Origin: Lichenostomus cassidix
Taxonomy: Eukaryota; Chordata; Aves; Passeriformes; Meliphagidae
Direction of reading: 5' to 3'
Assembly (NCBI GenBank): GCA_008360975.2
Contig: CM039211.1
Span: forward strand, 26,344,558 to 26,408,557
DNA length: 64,000 nt
Positions within the stretch are counted from its first letter, which is position 1; the number at the start of each line of letters is the position of its first letter. This document shows, piece after piece, positions 1-13,200 of this stretch. The notes beneath the pieces were generated by a model. The model was not told where the DNA came from and ran no database searches. It saw only the letters and a list, made by a program, of their open reading frames with translations. The position numbers and the translations under genes are program-made.

Positions 1-65
1 CACCAGAGTAGTTTGAATGAGTGGCTGTGGTGTGCTTATCTGCTGACTGGAGTTAAACTACAGCA
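1..65 (+). mobile_element. 3' end of an avian endogenous retrovirus LTR (cut by window edge)
   Basis: The stretch resembles the 3' end of a dispersed avian LTR whose typical ending is a GAGTG..GGCTG..TGGTG..CTTA block, a GCTGG..GTTAAAC block and a terminal CA. Here the matching blocks are gagtggctgtggtg, gactggagttaaact and a final cagca ending at 65. Only the last 65 bases are visible because the element starts before the window. No retroviral coding sequence is in view, so it may be a solo LTR or the right LTR of a longer provirus. The ERV class was not determined. The family match is from memory. Confidence 0.55.
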
Positions 66-161
66 TTATCTATATGTAAATGTTAGGTATCTCAATGAAA
101 AAAATGGTGAAAATAACATAGCTTAACAAAACACAGTGTAGCATGTTGCATAACACAACAT

Positions 162-751
162 TGTGTGGTGAGGTGACCTTGGCTGGATGACAGGTGACCA
201 CCAAGCCCCTCTATCACTCTCCCTGAGCTGGACAGGGAATACAAAATTGGAAATAGAAAATTAGACGGGAAAGAGCTTGAAAGTTGAGATAAGATAGGTT
301 ACTAAAGGAAAAGCAATAAGTTGTGCACAAAGAGAAAGGAAAAGAAAATATTTTGTTCTCTACTTCCCATCAGCAAGCAACATCTGGCCACTTCCCAGGA
401 AGCAGGGCTTCAACACACATTGTGGTTGCTCTGGAAGGCAAACAACATAAATAACACATCCCTTTCTCCTGCTTTTCTTCCCTTTTATGTCTGAGCTGAT
501 GTCATATGCTATGGAACATTCCTTTAGTCAAATTGGGTCTGCTGTCCTAGTTGTGTCACTTCCCAGGATCTTGCCCTCTCCCAGCCTCCTGATGGGATGC
601 AGGATGACAGAGACAGCTCTGACGCTGTGCCAGTGCTGCTCAGCATTACCCAAAATATTGGTGTGCTATCAACACCTTTCCAGCCACCAATGCAGAGCAC
701 AGTACTGTGAGGGCTTCTGTGGGAAAATGAACTCCATCTCAGACAGACACA
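162..751 (-). mobile_element. Probable solo LTR of an old avian endogenous retrovirus, minus strand
   Basis: Read on the minus strand, the element starts TGTGTCTGTC at 751 and ends in CA at 162, the TG...CA ends expected of an LTR. Internal blocks match a widely dispersed bird LTR: a block around catatgctatggaacattcc (U3), a TATA-like CATAAAAGG at 489-481, a block around cacttcccaggaagcagggc, and an end block around ccttggctggatgacaggtg. About 590 bp is a normal LTR length. No gag, pol or env sequence adjoins it, which favours a solo LTR formed by LTR-LTR recombination. I could not find a clean target-site duplication: the 5 bases outside each end differ. Class (ERVL-like or ERVK-like) is undecided, and the end block resembles a different LTR subtype from the middle. 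Confidence 0.7.
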
Positions 752-806
752 ATACACATTGCCACTTATATATTCCAATTTCTGACTCTCCTTGTTGAAA
801 AGGATT

Positions 807-1985
807 ATCACAGAATCCTAAAATTGGGTTGGAACCGACCTTTAAAGACCATGTAGTACCAATTCCTCTTGCCATGGGCAGGGACACCTTTCACTAGACC
901 AACTTGCTCAGAATCCCATCCAACCTGGCTTGAATACTCCCAGGGATGAGGCATCAACAACCTTTTATGGGCAACCTCTCCCAGTGCCTCATCACCATTA
1001 CACTAAGGAATTTCTTCCAAACACCTGATCTAAACTTACCCTATTACAATTTGAAGCTGTTCCCCCTGGTGCTGCCACTACATGCCCCTGTAAAATGTTT
1101 CTTTTTGTCTTTTTTGGAGGCTCCCTTCAGCCTCTCATCCACCAGGACCCCAAGTTTTTCTCACAGAGCTGCTCTTGATCTGTTCTTCAACCAGCCTGCA
1201 TCAATATCAGGTTGCGCTGTCCTATCCATACCACTTTGCACTGGGCTTTGTGAAATTAATGAAGATAATAAATAACACTGGCTCCAGCACAGACCCCTGA
1301 GGGACACCACTCATCACTGATATCCATCAGGACTCCAAACTGTTGACCACTACCCTCTGGATGTGACTGTCCAACCACTTTCTTATCCAGCTAAGAGTCC
1401 AAATAAATGATATCTGTAGTCCTTCTCATGTCTACTCCTGGAGGCATTCCAACACAGAAAGTCACTAGTGTTCCTATCTGACACTAGGCTGGTCAGGAAG
1501 GATTTGCCCTTGACACAACTGTGCTGGCTGTCCTGAATCACGTCCCTGTCCTCCATGTGTCTTAGCACAGCTTCCAGGATGATCTATTTCATGATCTTTC
1601 CAGGCAAAGAGGTGAGGCTGACAGGTATGTAGTTCCCAGGGTTCACCTTCCTACCCTTTTTAAAGTTGGGTACAATATTTTCCCTTTGCCAGTCACCTGG
1701 GATTTTACCTGACTGCCACAACTTTTCAAATATCATGGAGAGTGGTTTGGCAGCCTCATCCCTCAGGACTCTGGGTTTCATCTCATCAGGTGCCATAGAC
1801 TTACACATGTTCTGTTTCCTCAGGTGACCGTGAACCTGATCTCAGAGTGGGAGGGACTTTGGTCCTCCAGTACCCGTCCTGATGTTTATCCACTCAAGCA
1901 GTGTGGGAAGACAGGTTGCCATTGAAGACAGAAGCATAAAAGTCGTTGATTACCTCACCCTTCTCATTTGTTGTTTCCAGTTTAC
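807..1985 (-). mobile_element. CR1 LINE, minus strand, internally deleted, with RT fragments
   Basis: The minus-strand 3' tail begins at 807 with the CR1 signature (bird CR1s end in repeats of ATTCTATG or ATTCTGTG; here tcacagaatcc in plus orientation). The 3' untranslated region follows to about 1110. Reading back toward the 5' end, RT pieces are recognisable: the VKGKSFLTSL motif (family usual TKGKSCLTNL) inside 1383-1568, and the N-terminal RT block with PDEMKPRVLRDEAAKPLS and NYIPVSLTSLPGKIM in 1584-1808 (family usual NYRPVSLTSVPGKIM). A plus-strand ctgagggacaccactc near 1298 is the complement of the SGVPQG motif. Several hundred bases between the 3' region and the RT are missing, around 1120 and again around 1265. 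It is a dead copy: reading frames are broken, the YADD box is lost in a deletion and no endonuclease domain is seen. The 5' limit near 1985 is approximate. Confidence 0.9.
1584..1808 (-). pseudogene. CR1 reverse transcriptase N-terminal fragment
   Basis: This 74-residue open stretch inside the 807-1985 CR1 encodes the start of the LINE RT domain. It reads through DEMKPRVLRDEAAKPL, then FEKLWQSGKIPGDW, FKKGRKVNPGNY and ends in SLTSLPGKIMK. In active CR1 elements this region belongs to ORF2, which supplies endonuclease and RT for target-primed reverse transcription of the element RNA. Here it is isolated from the rest of the RT: the next CR1 codons lie in another frame (1383-1568) and the catalytic YADD block is deleted. 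The first methionine is accidental. It is a non-functional relic, not an expressed host gene. Confidence 0.85.
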
Positions 1986-4900
1986 TAGCACTGGATGGCC
2001 CAAGATAGTACAAAGCATAAAGCCAAAATATTTTTGTCTGTTATCTCTTAACAGCACTCAGAATAGCATGTTAAAAATGTTATTAAGGACAGGAGACCTT
2101 TATATATTTCCATCTACAAATGCTGTTTGAATAGATACACAGTTTTATCAAACATGCTATAATGCAATCAGTATTAAATACTGATGCTAAGGATGTCTCA
2201 TATTGGCTTCCATATGAGAATTCCATACGATAATTTCATTTTACAGTCTCCTAATTATCTGGTAATGTCATTAGAAGTAAGGTACCATGACATTACTTGA
2301 AAATAAGTCAAATTATATTTAATATTTATTTATTATAATTACGATATACTTTACTTTCCAAAGAAGCCAAAATAATCGTTGGCAAGACTGGAAATAGTTT
2401 ATACCCTCAGTCCAATAAAGTATGTGAAGCTTGAAAACAAATGTCAGAGCTGAATTTTTCTTCAGAGTATGCATCTCCAATGATAATTTCTCAAAGGGAT
2501 TATAAATGTTTAATCATCTCTAGAAATAGTGCTCCCCAATTTACTGTTTAATATGCAACTAACTTATGATCCTGCTGATATTTCCTAAGAAAGTGCACTG
2601 AGAGTTTCTGGCAAGACTTCAGAATGGTACCACTTAGCTAGGAAACTATAGCTTCTCAATGACCCTATAGGACCCAGCAGTTCAGCTTAGTTGTAAGACT
2701 TTCCTGCAAAATTATTTAATCCTACTGAAATTTAAATCAGATGGAACCCCCATAATTATGAATTTCAAGAGCTGAAGTGTACGCTTCATGAGGTTTATGC
2801 TCTTCATTTACAGTTTTAGAAAGTCATCTTGCAAACCCATTCTAGTAAGAACACTGTTGACTGCTGTGATGAAAATCAATTTCAATTTTCTTGTACTGCT
2901 CTAGGGATTAATCCTTGTACCAGGTTGTGAAAATAAAAAACAGAGAAGCCATGAGGAAAAGTTATCTTTTTAAACAAAAACAGGGGAGGCCATGATAATT
3001 TGATTTCAAGAAAATAGAGTGACTTTTAAAAACTTGTTTTGGGAAAGTATTAATGAAGAACATCATCTGCAGTATTTAAACTTTTATTTTACACTGATCT
3101 GGGGCAGTCAACTTCCTTGCTATCCTTCCCCTAGATATTTTTGTATCTTCTTCTTTTCACTCTGTTAAAAAATTATGTTTTGAAAATAAAGAGGAAGACA
3201 AGACCATCTGAGATTTTGAAGAACAAAAGTTCTAACAGAAGATACAACAGGATAAGGATGTTTGTTCCTCCACCAATCTGCCTAAGTGGTTAGAAAAAAA
3301 TGTGTGGCAGCTGAAAAATGCTGGGCATCACATTTCCTTCTTTTTTCCTTTGTTGGCATCTGGAATGACAGAAGGTAATTGAGGACAGTCCAACACATGA
3401 ATTTTGAGTCTTCTTCTGGCAGAATATGAGGCTCGGGGAATACGGTTCTCTAGCATGTGAAAGACAGCATGAGTTTCTGTGCAGTTCAGTCTCAATATGC
3501 AATACCAAATCCCCATGAAAGTAGGAGAAAGATAAAGTCTTTTTGTGTCAGTCTATTCTGAAGTATTCCAGAAAGGGAAGCAGCCCTAATAAATTTCAGG
3601 GAAGACACTGAAAATCCTCTAAGTCACAGCAACAGCTGTGGTCTGGACCGGAATTTTTAACATCCTCTTCTATATCCAAACCCACTTTCTTCACAAGGAC
3701 TTACAGAAAAATGTTTACAAAACAGATTTGTGATTATTTTTCAGAAAGTACTAGAATCATTCATTTCCTGGATACACTGAAGATGCCAGAATGTTATTCA
3801 GACTGTTAAGCCAGTAACTCTTTTTCCCAGTATGCTAGGACTGTCCTTGGGAAACTAGCTTGTGAGATGTGATATAAAGATGTGAACCCCACCCAGTATA
3901 TGCATACATATATATTCTCCTTCAACATTCTCCTTCATCGATGAAGAAGCTTGGGTCTGAACTGCATCTTGGGATGCAGTTATGCAATATGGTGTAAATG
4001 CCATTGTCTAAATATGGCCTGTGGGAACAGAGCTGCCAAATGTATGGCTCCTTAGGGATGTATGGCAATTGGAAAGAAGCCACATACAAATCTCAAAGAC
4101 ACTCAGTGCTCTTCTAAAATGATGTGCTAATAAACCCTTTATTCACATGGATAACCATCAGGATTCTGATGATGATTTAGACTGCAGTCCAAGTTAAAAA
4201 AACAGAAAGTCAATGCAATCTGTGCAGTAAACAATAGCACCACAGATGAAGTCCTATTTCTTGCTTCACTCACAAAGAAAATATCTTTACCTGGTAATAA
4301 ACAGGAAGACTCAAACCTTCAGGGATATTAAAATATTTTTATGAACAGCTGAGCTGCAGAGATGATCTCAGGACACAGCTGCTAGTCCTGACATAGTAGC
4401 TGCATTGCAGCTTTGGCTTACCTCAAAAGCACCTCCCACTGAGATAAATGATGTTAACTGATGCCAGCAATACCACAGAATATTGCCAACCAGCACTAAA
4501 ACACACAAGCCAAAGACAGTACATATTACACACCAACAGTCATTCACAACTGCTTTCAGTTACAACCTTCTCCACATCCACCTTATCTTTGTTGCTTTAC
4601 CATCTTCACTGCAGATAATATAGTTGTGCTACAAAGAATTTATATTATCATTTTTCCTTAGAATGCCAACACACAATCTGGCAACATAAAAATGTTCATA
4701 TGAAAGAACACAGCTCCTTCCACTTCCTGTTCTCCAATTTCAGGGAGTCAGCTTTAAAAAATGGCAGAATTGTAACTAAATCATTGCATCACAGAGTTAG
4801 AAATGCGACACTGAACCCTCTCAGGGGCAGTTAAATTTTTTTTTTTTCAGAAATTCTGAATTCAGATAGCTGACTTTTTGAAGGTCCTTACTAAATTTTA

Positions 4901-7213
4901 AGACAAAAATTATTAGCTTCACTTCACTTTTGTGTGCTTAGCTTTTATGCTAACAGTAAGTGTAGCACATCTGGTGCACTACATCTGGTGCACTTCAACC
5001 ACAGCCCAAGGCAGGCATTCTCCGGCTTGTGCAAACTACACTTATTTAAAATCTCAGGCAGGAGCCTTATGAACATAACACAGGCTACATATGAAATAAC
5101 ATATAATTACTATGAACTTATGGTCAGTGTAAGCATGAGAAAGATCATTCATTAGTGCTCCAGTAAATGTAAACTGAGTGCTATGCTCATCAACAGGCAG
5201 CTGATTACACCTAATTAGACAATCTGCTAAACTGTAATGCCACTGATGAATGAGCACACTGAGAAACAGGAGTTTAACTTCTGTGATGCCATTTGCCACT
5301 GCATGCCTACTCCTTCGCTTTTGTTCCAGTTCCTATCCCAAATAATTACCTGTGAAATGGCACCTAAACTAAGCACTTTTCCAGAGCCTAAAGTTTCATT
5401 AAATTATTTTGCCAGACTACACAGCTTCTGCAAACTATGAAGTATGTAAGATTGCAGGTATGTGAAGTGCACAGTTTTCCCAGAGTAAGCTGTTTCTCCT
5501 CACATTAGGTAACAAGACCCACTTCCAGTTTTCCTTTTCTGACTTGGTATATGGCTCAAGACAACAAGAATATGCCCCTCCTTTTAGAAGACCTGTACAA
5601 CAGCATATCCACTGAGAAAAAAACACATCAGGATCATATTGTATGGCACTGCCCAACAGTGAAGGTATTTTTTGCTCCTTTATGGGCTCTAAGACTCATT
5701 TGATTCTTGCTTCCCTGTAAAAGGAAAAAATTGAATGATCTCCTAGAAGTCATAATGGGGAGCAATCATACCATTCTACTGCATTTGCCTGAATCCAGTT
5801 CAGAGCATCACGAATGGATATGGCAATAACATCCCACCTGGATGAAATGGAGAGAAATGGAAAATGGACCCAAAACAAAACAACACTTACATGAGCCATA
5901 GCAGTAACTACTGAGACAAAGATAAAGCGTTCTGGAAACAAGGTTCTGAGATGGAAGAAGGCAGTCAAGGAGTTGCAGATGCCCTACAAGCTACCTGTGA
6001 AGAGGCTACTTAATAAGAGAGTAGAAGTTTCCAGTGATGGGACTGGGGAAAATCTGCATTTGAGGGCAGGAGTAAAGAGAAACTGCAAGAAGCCTGAGCA
6101 AAATATCTACCACAGACAATGACTGGAGAAGGAGGCAACATTACATATGAAAAATGCAAAAGAACAAGTACAGACCAGATAAAGTGTAGGCAAAAAAATA
6201 TGGAATTGAAGAGCTAGGAGGAGTAAAGAGAAGCCTTGGTGACAGAGCAGGCAATATGGCCAAAAAAGAGTTTATGAAGGTGGTATGGTTGCTATGAAGA
6301 TAAGGACACGTCACTCTGACTAGAAAGAATTCATTAAATTCTCATTTCTTGTGTGAAACAGCACTGCAAATGTTTGTGGCTGAGACAGCTTGGTTAAAAT
6401 AGCTCTGAGAAATACTAAGCAGGGCTTTCTGGCCTAAATTTCTAGAAGGATATAGGACAACAGATGAAACAGCATGAATGAACAATGCCTGCTTGCCAAC
6501 AATGACTCTCTTGAAGGCTACTCAAAAAAAGTAAGCACAACACTGAAACAGATGAGAGGAGATAAACATGAAGATGAAAGCAAGCACCAAGAACCACGGG
6601 AGGTATTTATGAACAAATCAATGGAGACCAGGGAAGGAAGCACCAGAAAGGCTGGGATTGGTATGTCATAGGTGTGACTGGTGAGAGAATTAGAATGGTG
6701 AGAAAGAAAACAAGGCAAGGTGGAACACAACCAAAAGAATTAACTTAGGAGTGCATATTAAGAAAAGTGAAAATGGGGCTTCCCTAAAATATGTAAGCCA
6801 GGGAAGCAGTCTGCTGCCTCCTCCAGATTTGCCATGAAGACAGATGTCAGATAACAATGTACAAAAAAGCAAACAACAAATGGACAATGGTGGTGAAATC
6901 AACAGAGAAATGTGCTGTCCAGTCCATTTGCAGACAATCAGACAGCTTGAATGGCTGCAAATCATTACAGCAGCATTAATGTTAATGGAACTTACCTTTT
7001 GTATCATTCAGTGAATGGAACAGGGACTTGGGAATGCAGTCACAGATGGCTGGCAGGAAGGAATCCCAAATGATAACTTTTACAAATAACCAAGAAAATC
7101 TAGAGAAAAGGTGAATAATCCAGAAAACCATACTACAGGAAACAGATTTCTTGGAGGACTGAAAGTGATGATCCAGCTCTATATTTAGTTTGGATAGAAC
7201 TTTATTAAAGACC
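1986..7213. other. Unique A/T-rich DNA without a recognised gene
   Basis: No gene or clear mobile element was recognised here. The stretch holds a T12 run at 4836-4847, a perfect 14-bp tandem duplication at 4967-4994, and a purine-rich segment from about 6000 to 6750. The open frames are short and unlike any family I know. One on the minus strand (5750-5968) is flanked by splice-like signals but is not convincing (see rejected items). Confidence 0.6.
4967..4994. repeat. Perfect 14-bp tandem duplication
   Basis: The unit acatctggtgcact occurs twice head to tail (4967-4980 and 4981-4994) with no mismatch. The identity suggests a recent slippage or duplication event in otherwise unique DNA. Confidence 0.95.
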
Positions 7214-7282
7214 ACCAACTCCAAGGAATTGGACTTTGAAGGTCCTTTTAAACTCAGGATATTCTACGATTATATGATAAGA
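7214..7282 (+). mobile_element. Short CR1 3' tail, plus strand
   Basis: The segment resembles the terminal part of bird CR1: an attggact block, a tttgaaggtcctttt block and a decayed ATTCTATG-type end (attctacgattatatga). CR1 inserts by target-primed reverse transcription and is normally 5'-truncated, so a piece of about 70 bp is expected. It is diverged and carries no coding sequence. The 5' edge is uncertain. Confidence 0.65.
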
Positions 7283-10200
7283 ACCATGTGAAGATTTATT
7301 TAATTGAATGTTGCATAGAAAGTATCATGACTGTTACTCATACTCTCTCTCCAAAAAAATTACTTGCTTAGCCATGAAATTTGTTTAGGTAATACAGTGC
7401 TTGCACTTTAGAGATATACATTACTGAAGACACACCATTGTGGAACAAAAACATTCACCAAATTTATGAAAGAGATAAATAGTTTGAGAGCTGAGGATTA
7501 ATATGTCAAGTGCCAAGCAAAACAACATAAACCCAAAACCCACCTGCTTGAAAAGTTATTCTGAGATGGTTTGCTGAAACTGGGCCTAGTTGTCCTCTGC
7601 TTAAATAGTGATGAAAATATATTGTAACTCTAATCACAGTTTGGGACCGATAAATTATAAACAACTCAAAAAACAATTATGTCAAGAAGGTTTCTGGTGT
7701 CATCTTATTGAATTCATAGCATCATTACTTATTAACACTCAAAAAAGGTCTTCTATTACTTTCTTATAGGTTAAGGAGATAGGGTGGCAAATTCTAATTG
7801 AATAAAGATGTCTAAGGCTTTGATATGCAGCTCAGAACATTGCAGAGATGGCTTGAACCACATGATGAGAGACTGGTTTTGGGAGCAGCAACTTGGAAGC
7901 TGTGCTTATGCTTTTCATCTTTAAAACTAAATAACGCAAAATGCAAGCATTGCAATGAAAAAAATCAAGCATATATACAAAAATTTTGCAGTAAATTTTG
8001 ACAGAAAAATGTTTAATTGCAAGATTAAATACTTGTAGAAAAGGAAGTCAAATGGAACATTCTAATTTTAACAGAGAGGAAAGGAATTAATACTAAAAAC
8101 ATTTGTTCAAAATTATATTACAAAGTACTCCCTTTGAAATTTCACACAGTTCTCTAAATATCCTTCCTACAACCATAAAATATTTTTGTTTGAGGTCACA
8201 AAAAAGTAATTACCTATATGCTAAGTATTTCTTACATGAAAAGAACTAATATGCCATAAAATGATTTCAATTTCCCCAGATATTCTTCTTTGCATGCTGA
8301 GTCTTTTTTAAATGTATCGACTTTATTTCCACTTTTCCATGAAGTGTTTCCATTCAATCAAAATAAATAAACATGCTGATAGTTAACAACAAGTCAATTT
8401 TATGCAGTTTACTGCAAATTACAGCAATCTTTTCTTGGAGTTTTTGTACACAAAACTGAAAAAAAGAAAACGGCCCCAAAAATGCACACTTTTTTCCTTT
8501 TTTCATATTTTTAGGATATCTCATGATTGCTGGAACTCAGTGTCTTGTTATAAGAAACATAGTGCAGTTAAATAAAGGATGAAGGAATGATGCCAAAAAT
8601 TTGCTTATAAAATATGGTGTTAAAGAAATATTTCATCACTTACTAACTTTAAACCAATAATGCACATACTAAGTTATAGAAATGAAAAATAATGCAAGGT
8701 AAATGCTCATTGTGCTTCCCTGCACAACTGCCTATTACAGAGGTGGCTGTATGGTACTTCCATTATAATTTTACTTTACTCATATCACTTCCTGGGGGCA
8801 ACTTCTATACTTACTGTTGAACACATTTTTTGGCAACCTTTCTTCAGAAGAAGAATGTATCCAATCCTTCCTATAAATAAGTGTATTCTTTAGCATTCAA
8901 TGTGTTTCCATAAATCTTGAATTATCACCAAATGTAGATGGGAGGTTCTACAAGACAACAAACTACATTTATCCCTTTTTGTTCATGATTACATCTGAAG
9001 ACAGGGAGTGCACTTCCTCAGTTTAAAGAAGATGCTGACACCCTTCCATACTCCTTGAAACACCAGCATAACCATCCCAGTCCCACAGGGGTTTTGAGGA
9101 TGGTGGTGTCAAATAACTGTATTTGTACCCATCACTATATACGACATAATTTTTAAATCAACTATTTTCCAGGTGAAACCAAATATACCAAGGCTGCCTT
9201 TCATTTGCCAAACTTGGTATGGCTTTCAGTCAGCTCTGCTGTACAGATCAGACCCTGCTGCTCTTGATCATCTCCCCTATACTGGAGCTTCACACAAGCC
9301 TTGATAATCACTCCAAAACTTTGTTAACAAGCAAAGAATAAGACTAAAATTGTGTTTTAACTGGAAAATGTTCTAATGGCTTTATGGTGGAAACTTCTGG
9401 AATTTCCCTATGCATAGAAACCTGAATAAAAAGCAAATATAACAGTTCAAAACATTTAACGGTGAAACCATTTCATATAGTTACATTTTTAAGAAGTAAA
9501 ATGTGTCAATCTTTTCCAATATATTTGTCCGAGGTTTCTTAGTCATTTCCATGTGACACAACAGAGAAAACAGAATGAGTAGAGTAGAAAGTATAACATG
9601 GACTTGCAAAGAATTGAAGATTTTACTAAAAAAAATTCAAGAAAAGCAATTGACTATAAAGGAACAGTCTGAGAAATAAATGTTGATCACGCCTGTCCAT
9701 CAAAATAGAGAACATGATCAAACTCAGGGGTTAAAATCTACTTTAATACACAGCAGGAGCAAAACATTCAGAAGCTGACCTGGACTGGGAAGGACAGGTA
9801 CTTCCTCTAACTTCCTAGCTCAGTGGGAGCTGGAGATCAGAAACATTTTCTGTGGTTAGAAATAGGTCTCACCTCTGTTGGAGATAGGAGCTAGGGCTCC
9901 CATCTGCTTTTGAGAGAAGATTCAAAACTACCTGTAAACTAGGCATCACTGAAGAGCTGTGATTTAGGACTCAAGAGCTCCCAATTTTTGACAAACAAAA
10001 CTTGTCACTAAGCTAGTGGTCAAGGTTTGCCAAAAACAAGGTTTGCCTGATCAAACCTATTCCATTTGGAAAGCTTACAGGAACTCCGGGCATGGACAAC
10101 ATAAGATGGACTCTTTAAGGAGAGGCTGAAATGTCTTTTATACAGAATATTCTAAGGGTCTCTTAGTACCCGGTTTCCAATGGCCCACAAATGCTGCATT

Positions 10201-13200
10201 GTATTCTCACTTGCATGTAGTGAACCAGAAGAATAAATAGGGCATTTTCAACCTTGAGCTTCTCAAGTTATGTCTACATTGTCATGATGGGTGGAAATGT
10301 TGCATGGAAAGGTACAACTGCACACCTCTGTCATCAGCAAATGAGAGGAAAATTGTCCAATGAAACCATAATTTTTTAGAAATTTAAATAATTAAAGCTC
10401 AAATGTTATTACATAATTCAAAGTAAGGCAAAATAAATAGTTATGCAATTATTAAATTCATGTGCATCTTAAAATTTGAAAATAACAGAAGACTCAAGGA
10501 GTATGGTTCTAGCTAGTCAGGAAAATTAGCCAAAAAAAATCAATTTTGCAAATGTATTTTCTATAATGAAATAAAATTTTAGCCATTTCAAATAATTCAG
10601 CAGAGAGGCTGTAGCTGATCATATTTCCCAACAAAAATTTTAGGCTAGGTAAGAAAAAAAGGCTCTAGTGCATTCCTCTATGAAATGAACTTGCAACCTG
10701 ATGGTCATAAGGGAGATATATCTGCTAATGAAATAGTGCAACTGGCAAATACATGAGTTAATTTGTGGGAATGTACTAATCCTCATTCTGGAAGTTAATG
10801 TGCTTTGTAAGCAATAATATGACAGATCAGGCAAGCCTTCTCTGGTTGTTATATAAAGAGATATTATATTCTAACCCAGAACATCTGTTAATCACACAGT
10901 TAATCAATATAAATAGTTACTCTCCAGCAAAATTCTTATTAGTACCTTTTGTAATAAAAGGATCTGGGACGGAGAAAAACTCAAAAGCACAAATTTGAAC
11001 ATTGAAGAGACTGGTGAATACTGACACAGTGTACTTTTAGTATAGATTACCTGGAAAAAAATTGGTGTCTAATTTGTAATTTAGTGAGCTGTAGTACCAC
11101 AGGTTTTCCCATTACAATAACAGATCTTTGTTAAGCAACGAAGTCATTATGTTTGTTTACCTCACAAGGAGCCAATGGATACAGCAGCAAATAGCATTGA
11201 CTAAGATGAGACAGTAAGAGCAAGGAATTTTTTTTTTTCATTTCTGGAAAGAAATATAAGAATTTATAATAAAAATTGTTGCTAAGGGTAAGTAGGTTCC
11301 ACAAGCCCTTTTCAGTGTATCTGAAAAAAAAAAAGTGCAAGACTTCTTTTTGGTTTGTAAACCCCTATTTTCCTGTATAAATGTCTTATATGATATATTT
11401 CATAAGACATAACTGGGCACTTGTCTCAACACTTTCCATTTCTCATCATATTTCTCAACCTTTTTTTTCTCCTTTTTTTTTCTTTGAAGGTTAGCCATAC
11501 CTGAACAGATCTAGAAAAATCCTGGTCTAGTAGTGTAAGCCAGTATTTTCAGATTTTTAATGCAATTGGAAATTCACAGAGATTAATGCAGGACTCAGTA
11601 TGCATATACTATTCTCTGCCTTGGTTATAACTAACTATTTGCACAGAAAGTTTGATGACGGTTAGTTCTTGAGTTAGAAGGAAGAGTAGCAGACTGTTGT
11701 CTTCTGTGTTCTGGAAGCAAAACTGAGAAAAAAGTTACCAGCATACTCCCTATGTTTGCTTACATATTATACAAAATTTTGTATTTTCCAGTCTAATCAT
11801 TAAATGAAAAATATGAAGATTTTGAATCTCTGCATATTTTCTAAATGTTTAAAAGGACAGGAAAAGCACACATTTTACCTATGTTTCCACAGAAGACTTC
11901 TGTGTAGGGATTCCTTCTTGCAAAAAACACAGCTTTAAAATGTAGATATTCATCTGCATTTGGAAGTCACAGTATTGCAGAAATATGTTTTGATGCAAAT
12001 ATCCTTCCTCCTGTATAATTACAATGAAGCACCCTGTATTTTCATGGGCCTTCATTGCCACCTTCCCAGTTTTCATGTGAATGAAAAGGAAACACATATC
12101 CTAGTTCAGCAGCCCTATAGAAGTGCACTTCTGCTCTCTGCCTCTTGGCAGGAGAACAGATATCATTTCCTCCTGAGGCTATTTCGTTCTGCAAGAAAAA
12201 AAAAAGGAAACTGAATGCAATGTAGTCAGTCCAAGAAAATAAAACAATGTCATCCAAATCCAGTAATGAAGAAGGAAGCATGATTTCCCATTTGTGCTCC
12301 AGCAATTGTGTCAGTCCTATCTGCAATATATATACAATTATCTTCAGGGCTGTGACACTTCTAACATTCCTTTGGACATCTTTGAACTAATTATGCAGCT
12401 CCTCACTTTGGCACTGAGAAAGAAGGATGGGCGAAGAACCAGACTGGGAAATAGAAACATGCAGAACAAGAATACATATCCTAGTGTATATTCTGAGTAA
12501 AGGAAAAGGATGGGGATGGTTGTAGCTGCATTGACTTCAGAAAATTGCTTTGTATTTTTTGTAGACTCCAGGGTGAAATCAGAACATGAAGCACCTGTGA
12601 ACATCCATAAAATCTGAGGCTACAAAGAAACTTCACACTGAGAAACTGAAGTGACCATAAAAGTAAGACATGCCCATAAATAAGTGGCCATTGGACATGA
12701 GTTTTGTGGATTGCAGTTTGAGACTGAAGTGACTCAAATGCAGATACGTTTTCCCTTCTCACAAACCTCTCTTTAAGCTTAAGACAAATCTTTTGGCTTT
12801 TAAGAAAATACCACTATTAAAGACACATCAAAGAGATGGCAAAGACAAGGCTAATATTTCCTTCAGTCTTGCTATATGACCAAAACCCCAAAATTTCCTT
12901 CTTTTTGGTTTCTTCTAAATTAATAAAATAGTAATGGTAATACCATTCGAAACACCCTAATTCTCCAGTGGGATTTTGATTTGCAGAGAGCATTTTTTAA
13001 AATGTATCGGCAAAGAACTATGAACTGTATTTAGGACCATTTCTCTACTTAATTACTTTTTTTTTTCTCTGGCATTTCAGAGCCATAAAGCTAAGGCCAA
13101 AAAACAAAAAGTTTTATTAAAAATGTTATAAAAAGTTAAATTGCACAGACCAAAGCATATTCTAGAAAGTCCTTTACAACCATTTAAAGTTCAGCCAGGA

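Noticed and set aside
5750..5968. Possible minus-strand exon pair with acceptor at 5840-5838 and donor GTAAGTG at 5890-5884
   Set aside because: The implied intron would be about 53 bp, below the usual vertebrate minimum. The frame is open straight through, and neither peptide is recognised.
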